Below are positions 8,517 to 16,056 of a DNA stretch of 18,501 nucleotides, piece after piece. The stretch covers positions 1-18,501 of the forward strand of contig CAYWNK010000118.1 in NCBI GenBank assembly GCA_964459495.1, written 5' to 3'. Made by a program: the position numbers and the translations under genes. Every line of letters begins with the position of its first letter. The stretch's first letter is position 1. The DNA is from CAYWNK01 sp964459495. GTDB lineage: Bacteria; Planctomycetota; UBA1135; GCA-002686595. The notes beneath the pieces were generated by a model that was not told the DNA's origin, ran no database searches, and worked only from the letters and a program-made list of their open reading frames with translations.

Positions 8517-10016
8517 CTAGCTCGGATCCTCGGCTTGGCGGTCGGCGGCCTCACCCCGCTGCGCCCGCTCCAGGATCTTGGTCGTCGAACGGCCCGGAAC
8601 AAGTGGCGCCAATACAACCTGTCCACCGTGGGACTCAACCCACTCCGACCCCACAACCACCTGACCGGCGTAGTCCTCGCCCTTGACCAGCACATCGGGC
8701 GTCACCGTCTCGATGATCGCTTTGGGGGTGTCGTCCTCGAACGCCACGACCGCATCGACCATCTCCAGGGCCGCCAGCACGGCGAGCCGATCGTCCAGGG
8801 GGTTCACCGGTCGCGTGGGTCCCTTGAGCCGGCTCACGCTCGCATCGGTGTTCACCCCGATGATCAACGCATCGCCCTTATCGCGGGCGAAGCGCAGGTA
8901 GTTCACGTGACCCCGGTGCAGGACATCGAAGCAGCCGTTCGTGAAGACGATGCGCTTGCCTTCGCGACGCCAGTCCTCCAGCACCGCCATCAGGCTGCCC
9001 TCGTCGAGCACCTTGCCGGTCTTGGGCAAGCTCTCGGTCAGGCGCGCGCGCAGCTCGGTTCGGTGCACCGAGTGCGTCCCCAGCCGTTCGACGACGATGC
9101 CGGCGGCGTGGTTCGCCATCGCAACGGCCTCTTCGATCGACCAGCCCTCGGCCAGGTACAGCGCCAGGTGGCTGACCACGGTGTCGCCTGCGCCCGTCAC
9201 GTCGTAGACCGCGCGGGCCGCTGCTGGGGCACGCCCCTCCCGCGCCGGAGTCTCCGCCGAGCGAAAGTAGATGCCGTCCGCCGACAGCGTGATGACCACC
9301 AAATCCAGCTCCGCCAATCGCGCCAGCTCGGCTGCGGCGAGCGACACATCGTCGAGACTCGGGAGCTTGCGCCCCACCGCCTGCTCGGCCTCCTTGCGGT
9401 TCGGCGTCACCAGCGTCGCGCCCCGGTACCGGCTGTAGTCCGAACCCTTGGGATCGACAAGCACCGGCACCCCCTTGGCGCGTGCGGCCCGGATGACTCC
9501 GGCCAGCACGTTCCCGGTCAGCAGGCCCTTGCCGTAGTCGGAAAGGACCACCGCGTCCGCCTTGGCGATCGCCTCTTCCGCGCGGGCCAGCACGCGGTCC
9601 TCGATCTCGCCACGGATGGCGTTGTTGTCCTCCCGGTCCACGCGCAGCATCTGCTGCACACCCGACATCATGCGCGTCTTTTCGATCGTCGGGCGCTCGG
9701 CGTCGATGACCATCCCGTCGACGTTTGCCCCCTGCTCCACGAAGATCTCCCCCATCGCTCGGCCGAGACCGTCGTCCCCGACCACACCGACGACACAGAC
9801 CTCTGCCTCCATCGCGAGCAGGTTCGCCGCCACGTTGCCCGCGCCGCCGAGCCGCAGCTCGTTGGAACGAACGGCCAGCACTGGGATCGGTGCCTCCGGA
9901 GATATCCGGCTCACTTCGCCGATCATGTATCGGTCCATGATCAGGTCCCCAACGATCACCACGCGGGGGCGCCCGAGGGACTCGAGTTTCTGTTCCAGCA
10001 GTCGGTTTTCGATCAT
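8517..10016 (-). CDS. hldE: Bifunctional heptose-7-phosphate kinase / heptose-1-phosphate adenylyltransferase
   Basis: A 499-residue two-domain enzyme of ADP-heptose synthesis for the LPS inner core. Residues about 10-325 form the PfkB/ribokinase-like kinase (D-glycero-D-manno-heptose 7-phosphate to the 1,7-bisphosphate), with LRLGGAGNVAANL at 55-67 and the anion-hole/catalytic DVTGAGDT at 272-279 (Asp278). Residues about 350-480 form the nucleotidyltransferase, with FTNGCFDVLHRGHVNYL (HRGH 367-370), which loads AMP onto heptose 1-phosphate. Length and domain order match Escherichia coli HldE. The ATG at 10016 follows the upstream TGA by 2 bp; a TTG at 10022 would overlap it. GmhA, GmhB and HldD equivalents are not in this window. 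It lies between the DHS-like gene and the permease, within the lipid A operon. Confidence 0.96.
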   Translation of the reverse strand: MIENRLLEQKLESLGRPRVVIVGDLIMDRYMIGEVSRISPEAPIPVLAVRSNELRLGGAGNVAANLLAMEAEVCVVGVVGDDGLGRAMGEIFVEQGANVDGMVIDAERPTIEKTRMMSGVQQMLRVDREDNNAIRGEIEDRVLARAEEAIAKADAVVLSDYGKGLLTGNVLAGVIRAARAKGVPVLVDPKGSDYSRYRGATLVTPNRKEAEQAVGRKLPSLDDVSLAAAELARLAELDLVVITLSADGIYFRSAETPAREGRAPAAARAVYDVTGAGDTVVSHLALYLAEGWSIEEAVAMANHAAGIVVERLGTHSVHRTELRARLTESLPKTGKVLDEGSLMAVLEDWRREGKRIVFTNGCFDVLHRGHVNYLRFARDKGDALIIGVNTDASVSRLKGPTRPVNPLDDRLAVLAALEMVDAVVAFEDDTPKAIIETVTPDVLVKGEDYAGQVVVGSEWVESHGGQVVLAPLVPGRSTTKILERAQRGEAADRQAEDPS

Positions 10017-10018
10017 GG

Positions 10019-11005
10019 TCAATTTCCGCGCGCGGGTGCCTCGAAGCCGGCCTGCTCAAGCTTGGCCAACACGGCCATACGCAGTAGAGGGAGCAGCAAT
10101 TCGTGTTGTCCGACCAGCGTGAACCCTTTCCCCGGGGGTCGGCGCACGACGTTGGTTTCAGCCCGATACTGCCGGATCATGTCGAGGTTGCCGGTGGTCA
10201 TATCGTCCAAACGGTGGCCCAAGTTGATAGCGACGCTAACCGCCTTCAGAAACACCTCGGGCAGGATTACCGCACAGCCCACGTTGAGCCACACGCCACC
10301 GTCGAGCTCGCTCGCCAGCCTGCAGACGTGCTGGAAGTCAGCCAGGGCCGCGGCCCCCAGATCCGCGCCGTCACAGGCGGGGTGCATGTGGACGATGTCG
10401 GCGCCGATGGAGACGTGACAGGTCACGCCAATTCCCAAACGCACCGCATTGGCTGGAACCGAAAGGTGCACGTTTGGAGCCCCGGACTCCAGGAGGTTGC
10501 GCCCCAGACCCTGGCCGAAGCCAGGCAGCTCGCCCGGCTTTGGATGGGCCCCGCGCCTGGCGCCAGCCGCGATGCCGAGCCCCGTTTCATCCGCGAATCC
10601 AAAGTCACCGGCGGGCAGCTGGGTGTCGACCCGCTCCGACGTGCGCCCCACCGTGGCCAGCTCGAAGTCGTGGATTGCCCCCGCCGAATTGAGGGCGACA
10701 TGGGTGATCACCCCGCGCTCCATCAAGTCGATCAGCAGCGGCGCCAGCCCGACCTTCAGCACGTGCGCCCCCATGGCCATCGCCACCGGCTTGCCCGCCA
10801 TGCGCGCGGCGACAATGCGATCGACCAGCTCCTTGAAATGGGTACCCGCGTAGATGTCGGGCAGCGCGTCGACAAACGCGGCGAAGCCGGGCAAGGGGTC
10901 GGGCACCTCGCAGAAGTCATCGATGGACACCAGGCTTTCCCGCCCCGCCAGGGGATAGAGGCGCACCTGGCGCATGGCCGGGAAGGGGTGATCGGTCGAG
11001 GTCAT
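10019..11005 (-). CDS. Deoxyhypusine-synthase-like protein of unknown function, upstream of hldE
   Basis: A 328-residue soluble protein with no signal peptide. It resembles the deoxyhypusine synthase fold: MGAHVLKVGLAPLLIDLMERG (78-98) followed by VALNSAGAIHDFE (103-115) matches the region where DHS has a ...TAGGIEEDF motif, and the late HPACDGADLG and VWLNVGCAVILPEV segments sit where DHS has its DGA and GGGxxKH motifs. The reactive lysine of DHS is absent: the stretch reads GCAVILPE (243-250). It is therefore unlikely to modify a translation factor. I recall related uncharacterised proteins beside hldE in other Gram-negative bacteria, but this is unverified. The ATG at 11005 overlaps the end of a doubtful small ORF; its TGA is 2 bp before the hldE ATG, implying translational coupling and a role in heptose/LPS metabolism. 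Confidence 0.8.
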   Translation of the reverse strand: MTSTDHPFPAMRQVRLYPLAGRESLVSIDDFCEVPDPLPGFAAFVDALPDIYAGTHFKELVDRIVAARMAGKPVAMAMGAHVLKVGLAPLLIDLMERGVITHVALNSAGAIHDFELATVGRTSERVDTQLPAGDFGFADETGLGIAAGARRGAHPKPGELPGFGQGLGRNLLESGAPNVHLSVPANAVRLGIGVTCHVSIGADIVHMHPACDGADLGAAALADFQHVCRLASELDGGVWLNVGCAVILPEVFLKAVSVAINLGHRLDDMTTGNLDMIRQYRAETNVVRRPPGKGFTLVGQHELLLPLLRMAVLAKLEQAGFEAPARGN

Positions 11006-11232
11006 GGGGTTGGCAAAAATGCTAGGGAGAGCTTCGAGAGACGGTCGTGCGGTGGCCTGGGTGATTCAGACCAGAAGGCGTGATCCGGTGTAGATCCGCT
11101 GTAGATCTGATGTCCGGGCCCTTGGAGAAGACGCGGCGCGATCCCCCCGTGCCCGGGCCCCTTGAGGTCGTCGGGGCTCGAAGGCTGGCGATCGCGTCCG
11201 GCGGCTTGCTCGAGCTCCTCCGTCTCAGCCAT
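11002..11232 (-). CDS. Doubtful 76-aa ORF between lpxK and the DHS-like gene
   Basis: An open frame of 76 codons starting at an ATG that overlaps the lpxK stop (ATGGCTGA) and ending in an ATGA overlap with the next gene, both arrangements typical of translational coupling. The product begins MAETEELEQAAGRDRQ, is hydrophilic and proline/glycine-rich, and matches no family I know. GC-rich third positions are seen in the first 35 or so codons but decline afterwards, and an 11-bp tandem repeat lies in its second half. It may be a true lineage-specific small protein, the remnant of a larger gene, or a chance open frame across a spacer. Confidence 0.3.
   Translation of the reverse strand: MAETEELEQAAGRDRQPSSPDDLKGPGHGGIAPRLLQGPGHQIYSGSTPDHAFWSESPRPPHDRLSKLSLAFLPTP
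11078..11107 (-). repeat. 11-bp tandem repeat in the lpxK to DHS-like spacer
   Basis: Read on the minus strand, GATCTACAGCG (11107-11097) is followed directly by GATCTACACCG (11096-11086) and then by a partial unit GATCACGC (11085-11078). The period is close to one helical turn, placing equivalent bases on one face of the DNA. It lies about 75 bp upstream of the DHS-like start codon. Confidence 0.6.
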
Positions 11233-12319
11233 GCAGCCCCCCATGGATGGCATCGCGCTGACGGCGGGCGCCCCCGACCGGCAGGCGCTCCAGCAGGTGC
11301 TCAAGTTCCTCCTCGCCCTCGCGGAAGGCCAGCTCGATCTCCAGCGTCCACGGAGCCAGGCCGCCAGCCAGGGGCCGGAGCTCCTCGAGCTTGGGCCGGT
11401 CCTTGGCCGTCGTCACAACGGGCCGGTCCCCCAGGCCCACCAGGTCGGCCTGGGTCCAGGGATGGTGGTCGGGGCGCGCGCGATGGTCGATCACCCGCCC
11501 CCCCAGGGCTTCGATGCTGGCCTGCACGGCTTCAGGATTGCCAACGCCGCTCAACAAGTCGACCTCCAGACCCTGCAGTTGGTCCAAGGACAGGAATCCG
11601 CGGTCCCAGTCCACGAGCGCGACCGGCGCGTGGCTGGCCAGCAGGCATGGAACGCCCGGTGCCGCCCGGGCGAGCTCAGCACGCAAGCGCGCGAGCGAAG
11701 CGGCGTCCACCGTGTCCGAGCGAGTGATCACCAGGGCGCTGGCCCGGGCCAGCGCACCCGCCGGCTCCCGCAGCAGGCCGCGCGGCAGCACGGCGCAGAC
11801 CGGCGCTTCGCCGGGCCCAGGGGCCGGCAGCCCCCAAGGTCGCGCAGCGTCCACCAGCACGAGGTCCAGATCCCGAACCAAACGCCGGTGCTGAAAGCCA
11901 TCGTCCATCAGCACCACGTCCACCCCGGCGTCGACCAGCCGCTGGGCCCCCGCCACCCGGTCCGGGTTCTGCTCATGGGGCACCCCGGGCAGCTGGTCCG
12001 CCAGCATGCGCGCCTCGTCGTTCAGGGCCGCCCCCTGGGCCGCCGCCCCATATCCACGGGAGACGATTCCCGGACGCAGACCTTTGGCCTGGAACCATCG
12101 CGCAAGCCAAGCGACCGTCGGGGTCTTGCCGGTGCCACCGGCTGACAGGTTGCCAACGCTCACCACGGGCGCATCCACCCGCAGCCTGGAACGCATTCCC
12201 CGGCCGTAAAGCCAGGCATTGGTCTTGGCGGCCGCGCTGTAGGCCAAGGCTGGAAGGCGCAGCAACTCCACCCAGCCGCCCCGGTGGGCCAGCCTGTGGT
12301 CGATGCGCTTCCCGGACAC
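11225..12319 (-). CDS. lpxK: Tetraacyldisaccharide 4'-kinase
   Basis: A 364-residue LpxK, which phosphorylates the 4' position of the tetraacyl-disaccharide-1-phosphate intermediate of lipid A on the cytoplasmic face of the inner membrane. The P-loop is SVGNLSAGGTGKTP (54-67), followed by IVSRGYG (85-91) and the signature MDDGFQHRRL (138-147). The N-terminal hydrophobic/amphipathic stretch WVELLRLPALAYSAA is the expected membrane association helix. Later VTTAKD and a lid region are also family-like. The start is a GTG at 12319, 18 bp after the rpoZ stop; no in-frame ATG lies early enough. It proves that the organism makes lipid A, and it is downstream of rpoZ and upstream of hldE in one operon. 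Confidence 0.95.
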   Translation of the reverse strand: MSGKRIDHRLAHRGGWVELLRLPALAYSAAAKTNAWLYGRGMRSRLRVDAPVVSVGNLSAGGTGKTPTVAWLARWFQAKGLRPGIVSRGYGAAAQGAALNDEARMLADQLPGVPHEQNPDRVAGAQRLVDAGVDVVLMDDGFQHRRLVRDLDLVLVDAARPWGLPAPGPGEAPVCAVLPRGLLREPAGALARASALVITRSDTVDAASLARLRAELARAAPGVPCLLASHAPVALVDWDRGFLSLDQLQGLEVDLLSGVGNPEAVQASIEALGGRVIDHRARPDHHPWTQADLVGLGDRPVVTTAKDRPKLEELRPLAGGLAPWTLEIELAFREGEEELEHLLERLPVGGARRQRDAIHGGLHG

Positions 12320-12337
12320 GAAGCCGAGCTGGGGGGA

Positions 12338-12565
12338 CTAAAGCCCCGCGGGCGGCGGCGGGCCGCCGGTGTCCTCGTCGGGGATCAGCTCGATCAGGCC
12401 CCGTTCCATCTCCAGGAACGCAATCTTGATCGGGTTGGTCTCGCGCGTTTCGATCAGCGGGGCAGCGCCACGGATCAGCTCGCGCACGCGCTTCTGCAGG
12501 AGCGCGGTCTTGTGGAACGAGCCCTGGACGGACTGTTGTAGACGCTGAGGGAGAGTGAGGTCCAT
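12338..12565 (-). CDS. rpoZ: RNA polymerase omega subunit (RpoZ-like)
   Basis: A 75-residue protein with the omega/Rpb6 core: LLQKRVRELIRGAAPLIE (22-39) followed by NPIKIAFLEMERGLIEL (44-60). These match the helix pair of omega (KR..EL..GA.P.., then N...IA..EI..G.I) that clamps the C-terminal end of beta-prime and helps RNA polymerase assembly. The length fits short omega proteins; the tail is a proline-rich DEDTGGPPPPAGL. The ATG at 12565 is the first gene of the operon; lpxK begins 18 bp after its stop. In many bacteria omega is encoded near gmk and coaBC, so the link to lipid A genes here is less common. The call rests on the short motif alone. Confidence 0.75.
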   Translation of the reverse strand: MDLTLPQRLQQSVQGSFHKTALLQKRVRELIRGAAPLIETRETNPIKIAFLEMERGLIELIPDEDTGGPPPPAGL

Positions 12566-12747
12566 GGTGGCGCAGTCGTGACCCGTGGGAGGGGTGGGAC
12601 GAATTCGGGAGTGTAGGAGGACTGCCCTCCCGGACGCAAGCGCCGGTCGCCAGCATGGCGCCGAAAGCGCCCTGGCCCTGACTCCCCCTCAAGCCGCTTC
12701 TCGGCCCCTGATCCCCCAAAAACCGCCTTCTAGGCCAAGGCTGGCGC
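12566..12747 (-). promoter_or_regulatory. Probable promoter region of the rpoZ-lpxK-hldE operon
   Basis: This 182-bp gap lies between the stop of the HAD-kinase gene, transcribed in the same direction, and the rpoZ start. It is the largest intergenic gap at the head of the operon, so its promoter is expected here. No confident hexamers are visible. GGGGGA-type purine runs occur on the minus strand but not at ribosome-binding distance. Confidence 0.35.
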
Positions 12748-13983
12748 TTATTCGCCCCCTGCCGGGCCGCGCCCGAGCGGATTGCCCCCGGGCTCGATTC
12801 GGTGAGCCACGTTCCCCGGCGGCACCGCTGCCACCAAGGCCTGGGCCACAGGCAGATCCCAGCCCCGGAACTGCGCGCTCGCCGGCGGACCATCCAGCCG
12901 CCCGTCCCGGCCTTCGATCCGGCGCTCCGCGATCTCCACTGGGGTCTCGATCCACAGGAGTCGATCGACCGCCTGCAGCACCCGACTGTGGAGCAGATAG
13001 CGACCCTCGAGGATCCGCACGGTGCCGGGGTCACGGGCCGGTCGCTCCATCCGTTCCACCAGCCTTTCCAGGTCGTAGGCCTGCTGAATCGCGCGCAGGG
13101 GATCCCCGTCCACTTGCCATGCTGCGGTGATCGGCCGACGGTAGTGCTCGAGGTCGACCCGCTCGACCGACCAGCCCTGGCGCCGGAGCTCGGCACTGAG
13201 GTCCTCCGCCCACAGGCTCTTTCCCGCACCGGGAAGCCCCCCGATCCCGAGCCACGCCGCCGACTCCGCCGGGAATCCCAGCCCCGCCACACACTCCCGC
13301 ACCGCCTCGCTGCGGCGACCGAGAAGCTCGGGCAGCTGATCCAGGCCCTCCAGCGTGGCCTCGGCCACGGTGGATTCCCCCGCCTGCGCGTAACCCCGCG
13401 CCAGGTGCACATGGGGCACCCCGTTCGCCCACGCCGCCTGCCGATCCCCAGACCGATCCCCGACCATCACCGCGCGGCGCGTGCCAAAGGTCTGCAGCAA
13501 GTCCTCGATCATGTCCGCCTTGTTGGAGATACCGCGCGTATCCAAACAGCGTCCTTCCGGGATCCACTTCCCAAGACCCAGACCCTTCATCATCGCGTCC
13601 AGGTAGCCCTGGGAGCAATTGCTGGCGATGCCCATGCGAACCCCGCGGGCCGCCAGGAAGTTCAGCGCCATCACGGTGCCGGGGAGTAGCCCCGCGGCGC
13701 CCTCCTCCAACAGTCGATGCTCCTCCTCCACGCACGCCGCCAGCACCACTTGGCGCTGGGCGGGTTCGAGGTCCGCAAAGACCGAGTCGAAGCCCTCGGC
13801 TAGGGGCAGCCCCACCATCCCCATCCAGACTTGGGGGCTGGGTAGCGCGCGCTCAAGGCCCAGCTCGGCAAACGCGCGCAGCGCACCCGCCCGGGCTGCG
13901 TCCGGCCAGAATCGGTCGGTAGCCACCAGGGTGCCGTCCAGGTCGAACAGCACCGCGTCAAAGCACAGATCGGAATCCGTCAT
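12748..13983 (-). CDS. HAD phosphatase fused to a uridine-kinase-like P-loop kinase
   Basis: A 411-residue two-domain protein. Residues 8-220 are a HAD hydrolase with a helical C1 cap, like phosphoglycolate phosphatase: FDLDGT (13-18, nucleophile Asp14, acid/base Asp16), IASN (Ser121), Lys155 in SNKAD, and GDRSGD (175-180). Residues 240-395 are a P-loop kinase: GIGGLPGAGKS (247-256, Walker A Lys255), VDLEHYRRP (277), AYDLERLVERM (302), ILEGRYLLH (324) and a lid-like IAERRIEGRDGR. The latter pattern resembles uridine kinase/phosphoribulokinase relatives, which phosphorylate a hydroxyl of a sugar or nucleoside. Both active sites look intact, so the protein may add and remove phosphates on related substrates. 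The ATG at 13983 directly precedes MTDSDLCFDAVLFD; a GTG at 14016 is less likely. The substrate is unknown. Confidence 0.85.
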   Translation of the reverse strand: MTDSDLCFDAVLFDLDGTLVATDRFWPDAARAGALRAFAELGLERALPSPQVWMGMVGLPLAEGFDSVFADLEPAQRQVVLAACVEEEHRLLEEGAAGLLPGTVMALNFLAARGVRMGIASNCSQGYLDAMMKGLGLGKWIPEGRCLDTRGISNKADMIEDLLQTFGTRRAVMVGDRSGDRQAAWANGVPHVHLARGYAQAGESTVAEATLEGLDQLPELLGRRSEAVRECVAGLGFPAESAAWLGIGGLPGAGKSLWAEDLSAELRRQGWSVERVDLEHYRRPITAAWQVDGDPLRAIQQAYDLERLVERMERPARDPGTVRILEGRYLLHSRVLQAVDRLLWIETPVEIAERRIEGRDGRLDGPPASAQFRGWDLPVAQALVAAVPPGNVAHRIEPGGNPLGRGPAGGE

Positions 13984-14058
13984 GGGCACACAACCTACCT
14001 TGGATGTGCCCCTCACCCCACGGGCGTCGCGCGCTTCGGTGAACTATGATGTTCCGCC
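13984..14058. promoter_or_regulatory. Short divergent promoter region, HAD-kinase / M28 peptidase
   Basis: Only 75 bp separate two divergent start codons. GGGCACA (13984-13990) and TGTGCCC (14005-14011) form a 7-bp inverted repeat directly against the HAD-kinase start codon, suitable for an operator or for an RNA hairpin in that gene's leader. On the plus strand, TATGAT at 14045-14050 matches five of six bases of a -10 box. If it is used, transcription would begin about at the peptidase ATG (14059), giving a leaderless or nearly leaderless mRNA. No matching -35 box is evident. Confidence 0.4.
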
Positions 14059-16056
14059 ATGTTGCGCCGATTTGCCCTGCTCCTCCCGCTGCTGGCCCAA
14101 GCCTCCGGGCAGGAAGCCGACACCGCCCCGCCCTCCCGGGCCTTGCTGCTCGAGCTGTGCGCCTCCACGCGGCTGGCCGGTACCCCCACGTCCAGACGCG
14201 GAGCTGAATTCGTGGCCCGCGTCCTCGAACAGGCCGGCTGGCGCGTCGAACTGGATGAGCGCGAGGTGCTCCTGTCCCTGCCCCGCTCCTTGTCGATCAG
14301 CGCCTACGGGAACGCTACAACCGACCAGGCAGCCTGGACCTGGGCGCGCTCTTTCGACCCCGACGCCCGGCCGGCCGACGACCTGCCCCTCTTCAATGCC
14401 TGGAGCGCAAGCGGCGACGTGCGCGGGCCCCTGGTCGACGTGGGCCGGGGACTGCGCGCCGATTTCGAAGCGCTCGAGACCGAGGGCATCCAGCTCCAGG
14501 GCGCCATCGCACTGTGCCGCTACGGCGGCGCCTACCGGGGGATCAAAGCTCAACTCGCCGAGGAATACGGCTGCGAGGGCTTGCTGCTCTTCACCGACCC
14601 CGCGGAAGCCGGCGCCGATCGCGGTCCCGTCTGGCCCGCAGGTCCCTGGATGCCGGGCCACGAGGCCCAACGCGGCTCGATTGCGCCCATGGCCCAATAC
14701 CCCGGTGATCCGTCGTCTCCTGGCTTCGCTTCGCCTGCGCCGGGTCAGGCTCCGCCCAAGGGACGTGAACGACTCGGTGACGAGGCGCTCGCAGCCGTGC
14801 TGCCCGGGATTCCCTGTCTGCCGATTGGAGCGGACCATGCGGCGGCCCTGCTGGGCGAACTGCGGTCCAGGCGGATGGCCGGCCCCGACGGCAAACGCTC
14901 CAGCCGGCCCGTCGGCCCGGGACCTGTCGAAGTGCGCTTGAGCATCGATGCCCCGCGCGAGCTGCGCACCATTGTGAATGTGATCGGCTGGCTGGACGGC
15001 GGCCGCGGCCTTGTCATCGCCGGCAATCACCGGGACGCCTGGGTGCGTGGCGCCCATGACGCGGGCAGCGGCACCGTCTCGCTGCTGCGCGCCGCGCAGC
15101 ACCTGGGCGCACGCGCCAAGGACGGCTGGAGACCTGAGCAAACCCTGGGCCTAGCGTTCTGGGACGCGGAGGAGTCGGGCTTGATCGGCAGTACCGAGTG
15201 GGGCGAGGCCAACGCGCCCCGCCTGCAAAACGAGCTATCCCTGTACGTCAATGCGGACGCCGCGGTATCCGGCCCGGATTTCGGCATCTCCGGTACCCCC
15301 GGCCTCGAACGCCTGGTCGAGCAAGCGCTCGAGCGCACCGAGCTCGCGGACGGCACGCTGCGCGATCTCGCCCTTCCCGAAGGCGGCGCATTGAAGCCCT
15401 TCGGTCTGCCCGGCTCCGGTTCGGACTACACAGTCTTCCTGCACCACTTGACCAGCCCGATCCTCGATCTCGGCTTTCGCGGCAACAGCGGCGGCCAATA
15501 CCACACCGCGTTCGATGACTTCGAGTTCGTCGAACGTCACATGGACCCGGGTTTTGTGGGGCACGAACGCTGCGGGAGCTTCCTCGCCCAGCTGCTCACC
15601 TTGGCGGCGGAGCAGGGACGTGGAGCCTTTCGCGATCACGACGCCGCCGACACCCTCGCTGCCCACGCCCGCCAGTCCGCGGACGCCCTCGGCACCGATG
15701 CAGCGGCGGCCCTCGCCGACTCCCTCGCCGAGCTCGGGGCGGCGGCCGCCGCCGCCGACCGCGAAGCCGGCGCGCTGCCCCCAACCCTGCTGCGCGGTCT
15801 ACGTCATCCCCAGGGCCTGCCCAGCCGGCCCTGGTTCCGCATTCGCCTGTGGGCCCCTGGAATCGAGAAGGGCTATGGCGCGGACACGTTCCCCGAACTG
15901 CGCGCAGCCCGCCTGGCCGGTGACGAAGAGGCCTTTGCCCTAGCCCTCGAAGGCTTGCTCTCGGCGATCGATGAGCTCACCGCTGCGTGGACCGCCCTGC
16001 CCCCCAGGGCGCTCCAGCAACCCGAGGCAGTCGAGCGTGGCGGGACCGACCATTGA
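14059..16056 (+). CDS. Secreted M28 metallopeptidase, PSMA/glutamate carboxypeptidase II-like
   Basis: A 665-residue exported zinc peptidase with signal peptide MLRRFALLLPLLAQASG. It has the GCPII/transferrin-receptor architecture: a protease-associated domain inserted at about 110-270 (GPLVDVGRG, GAIALCRYGGAYRG, then a proline-rich loop with GDPSSPG), an M28 catalytic core, and a helical C-terminal dimerisation domain (about 540-650). Co-catalytic zinc ligands are His324 and Asp334 in GNHRDAWVRGAHDAGSG, Glu372, Asp400 in YVNAD, and His482 in YHTAFDDFE; Glu371 in WDAEESG is the general base. GSGSDYTVF matches the substrate-pocket loop. Relatives cleave C-terminal acidic residues from short peptides; the specificity here is unproven. 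Its TGA overlaps the start of the downstream ABC exporter gene. Confidence 0.94.
   Translation: MLRRFALLLPLLAQASGQEADTAPPSRALLLELCASTRLAGTPTSRRGAEFVARVLEQAGWRVELDEREVLLSLPRSLSISAYGNATTDQAAWTWARSFDPDARPADDLPLFNAWSASGDVRGPLVDVGRGLRADFEALETEGIQLQGAIALCRYGGAYRGIKAQLAEEYGCEGLLLFTDPAEAGADRGPVWPAGPWMPGHEAQRGSIAPMAQYPGDPSSPGFASPAPGQAPPKGRERLGDEALAAVLPGIPCLPIGADHAAALLGELRSRRMAGPDGKRSSRPVGPGPVEVRLSIDAPRELRTIVNVIGWLDGGRGLVIAGNHRDAWVRGAHDAGSGTVSLLRAAQHLGARAKDGWRPEQTLGLAFWDAEESGLIGSTEWGEANAPRLQNELSLYVNADAAVSGPDFGISGTPGLERLVEQALERTELADGTLRDLALPEGGALKPFGLPGSGSDYTVFLHHLTSPILDLGFRGNSGGQYHTAFDDFEFVERHMDPGFVGHERCGSFLAQLLTLAAEQGRGAFRDHDAADTLAAHARQSADALGTDAAAALADSLAELGAAAAAADREAGALPPTLLRGLRHPQGLPSRPWFRIRLWAPGIEKGYGADTFPELRAARLAGDEEAFALALEGLLSAIDELTAAWTALPPRALQQPEAVERGGTDH

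Noticed and set aside
8352..10418. 688-codon plus-strand ORF antisense to hldE and part of the DHS-like gene
   Set aside because: It is the longest open frame in the window, but the opposite strand encodes an unmistakable HldE with all motifs; the product is Arg/His-rich and matches no family.
12738..12747. Possible terminator after the HAD-kinase gene
   Set aside because: No stem of useful length followed by T residues was found just beyond the stop; the same-direction rpoZ gene follows.
11973..13412. 479-codon minus-strand ORF across lpxK, rpoZ and the HAD-kinase gene
   Set aside because: It runs through three recognised genes in another frame and yields low-complexity Arg/Trp/Ser-rich sequence.
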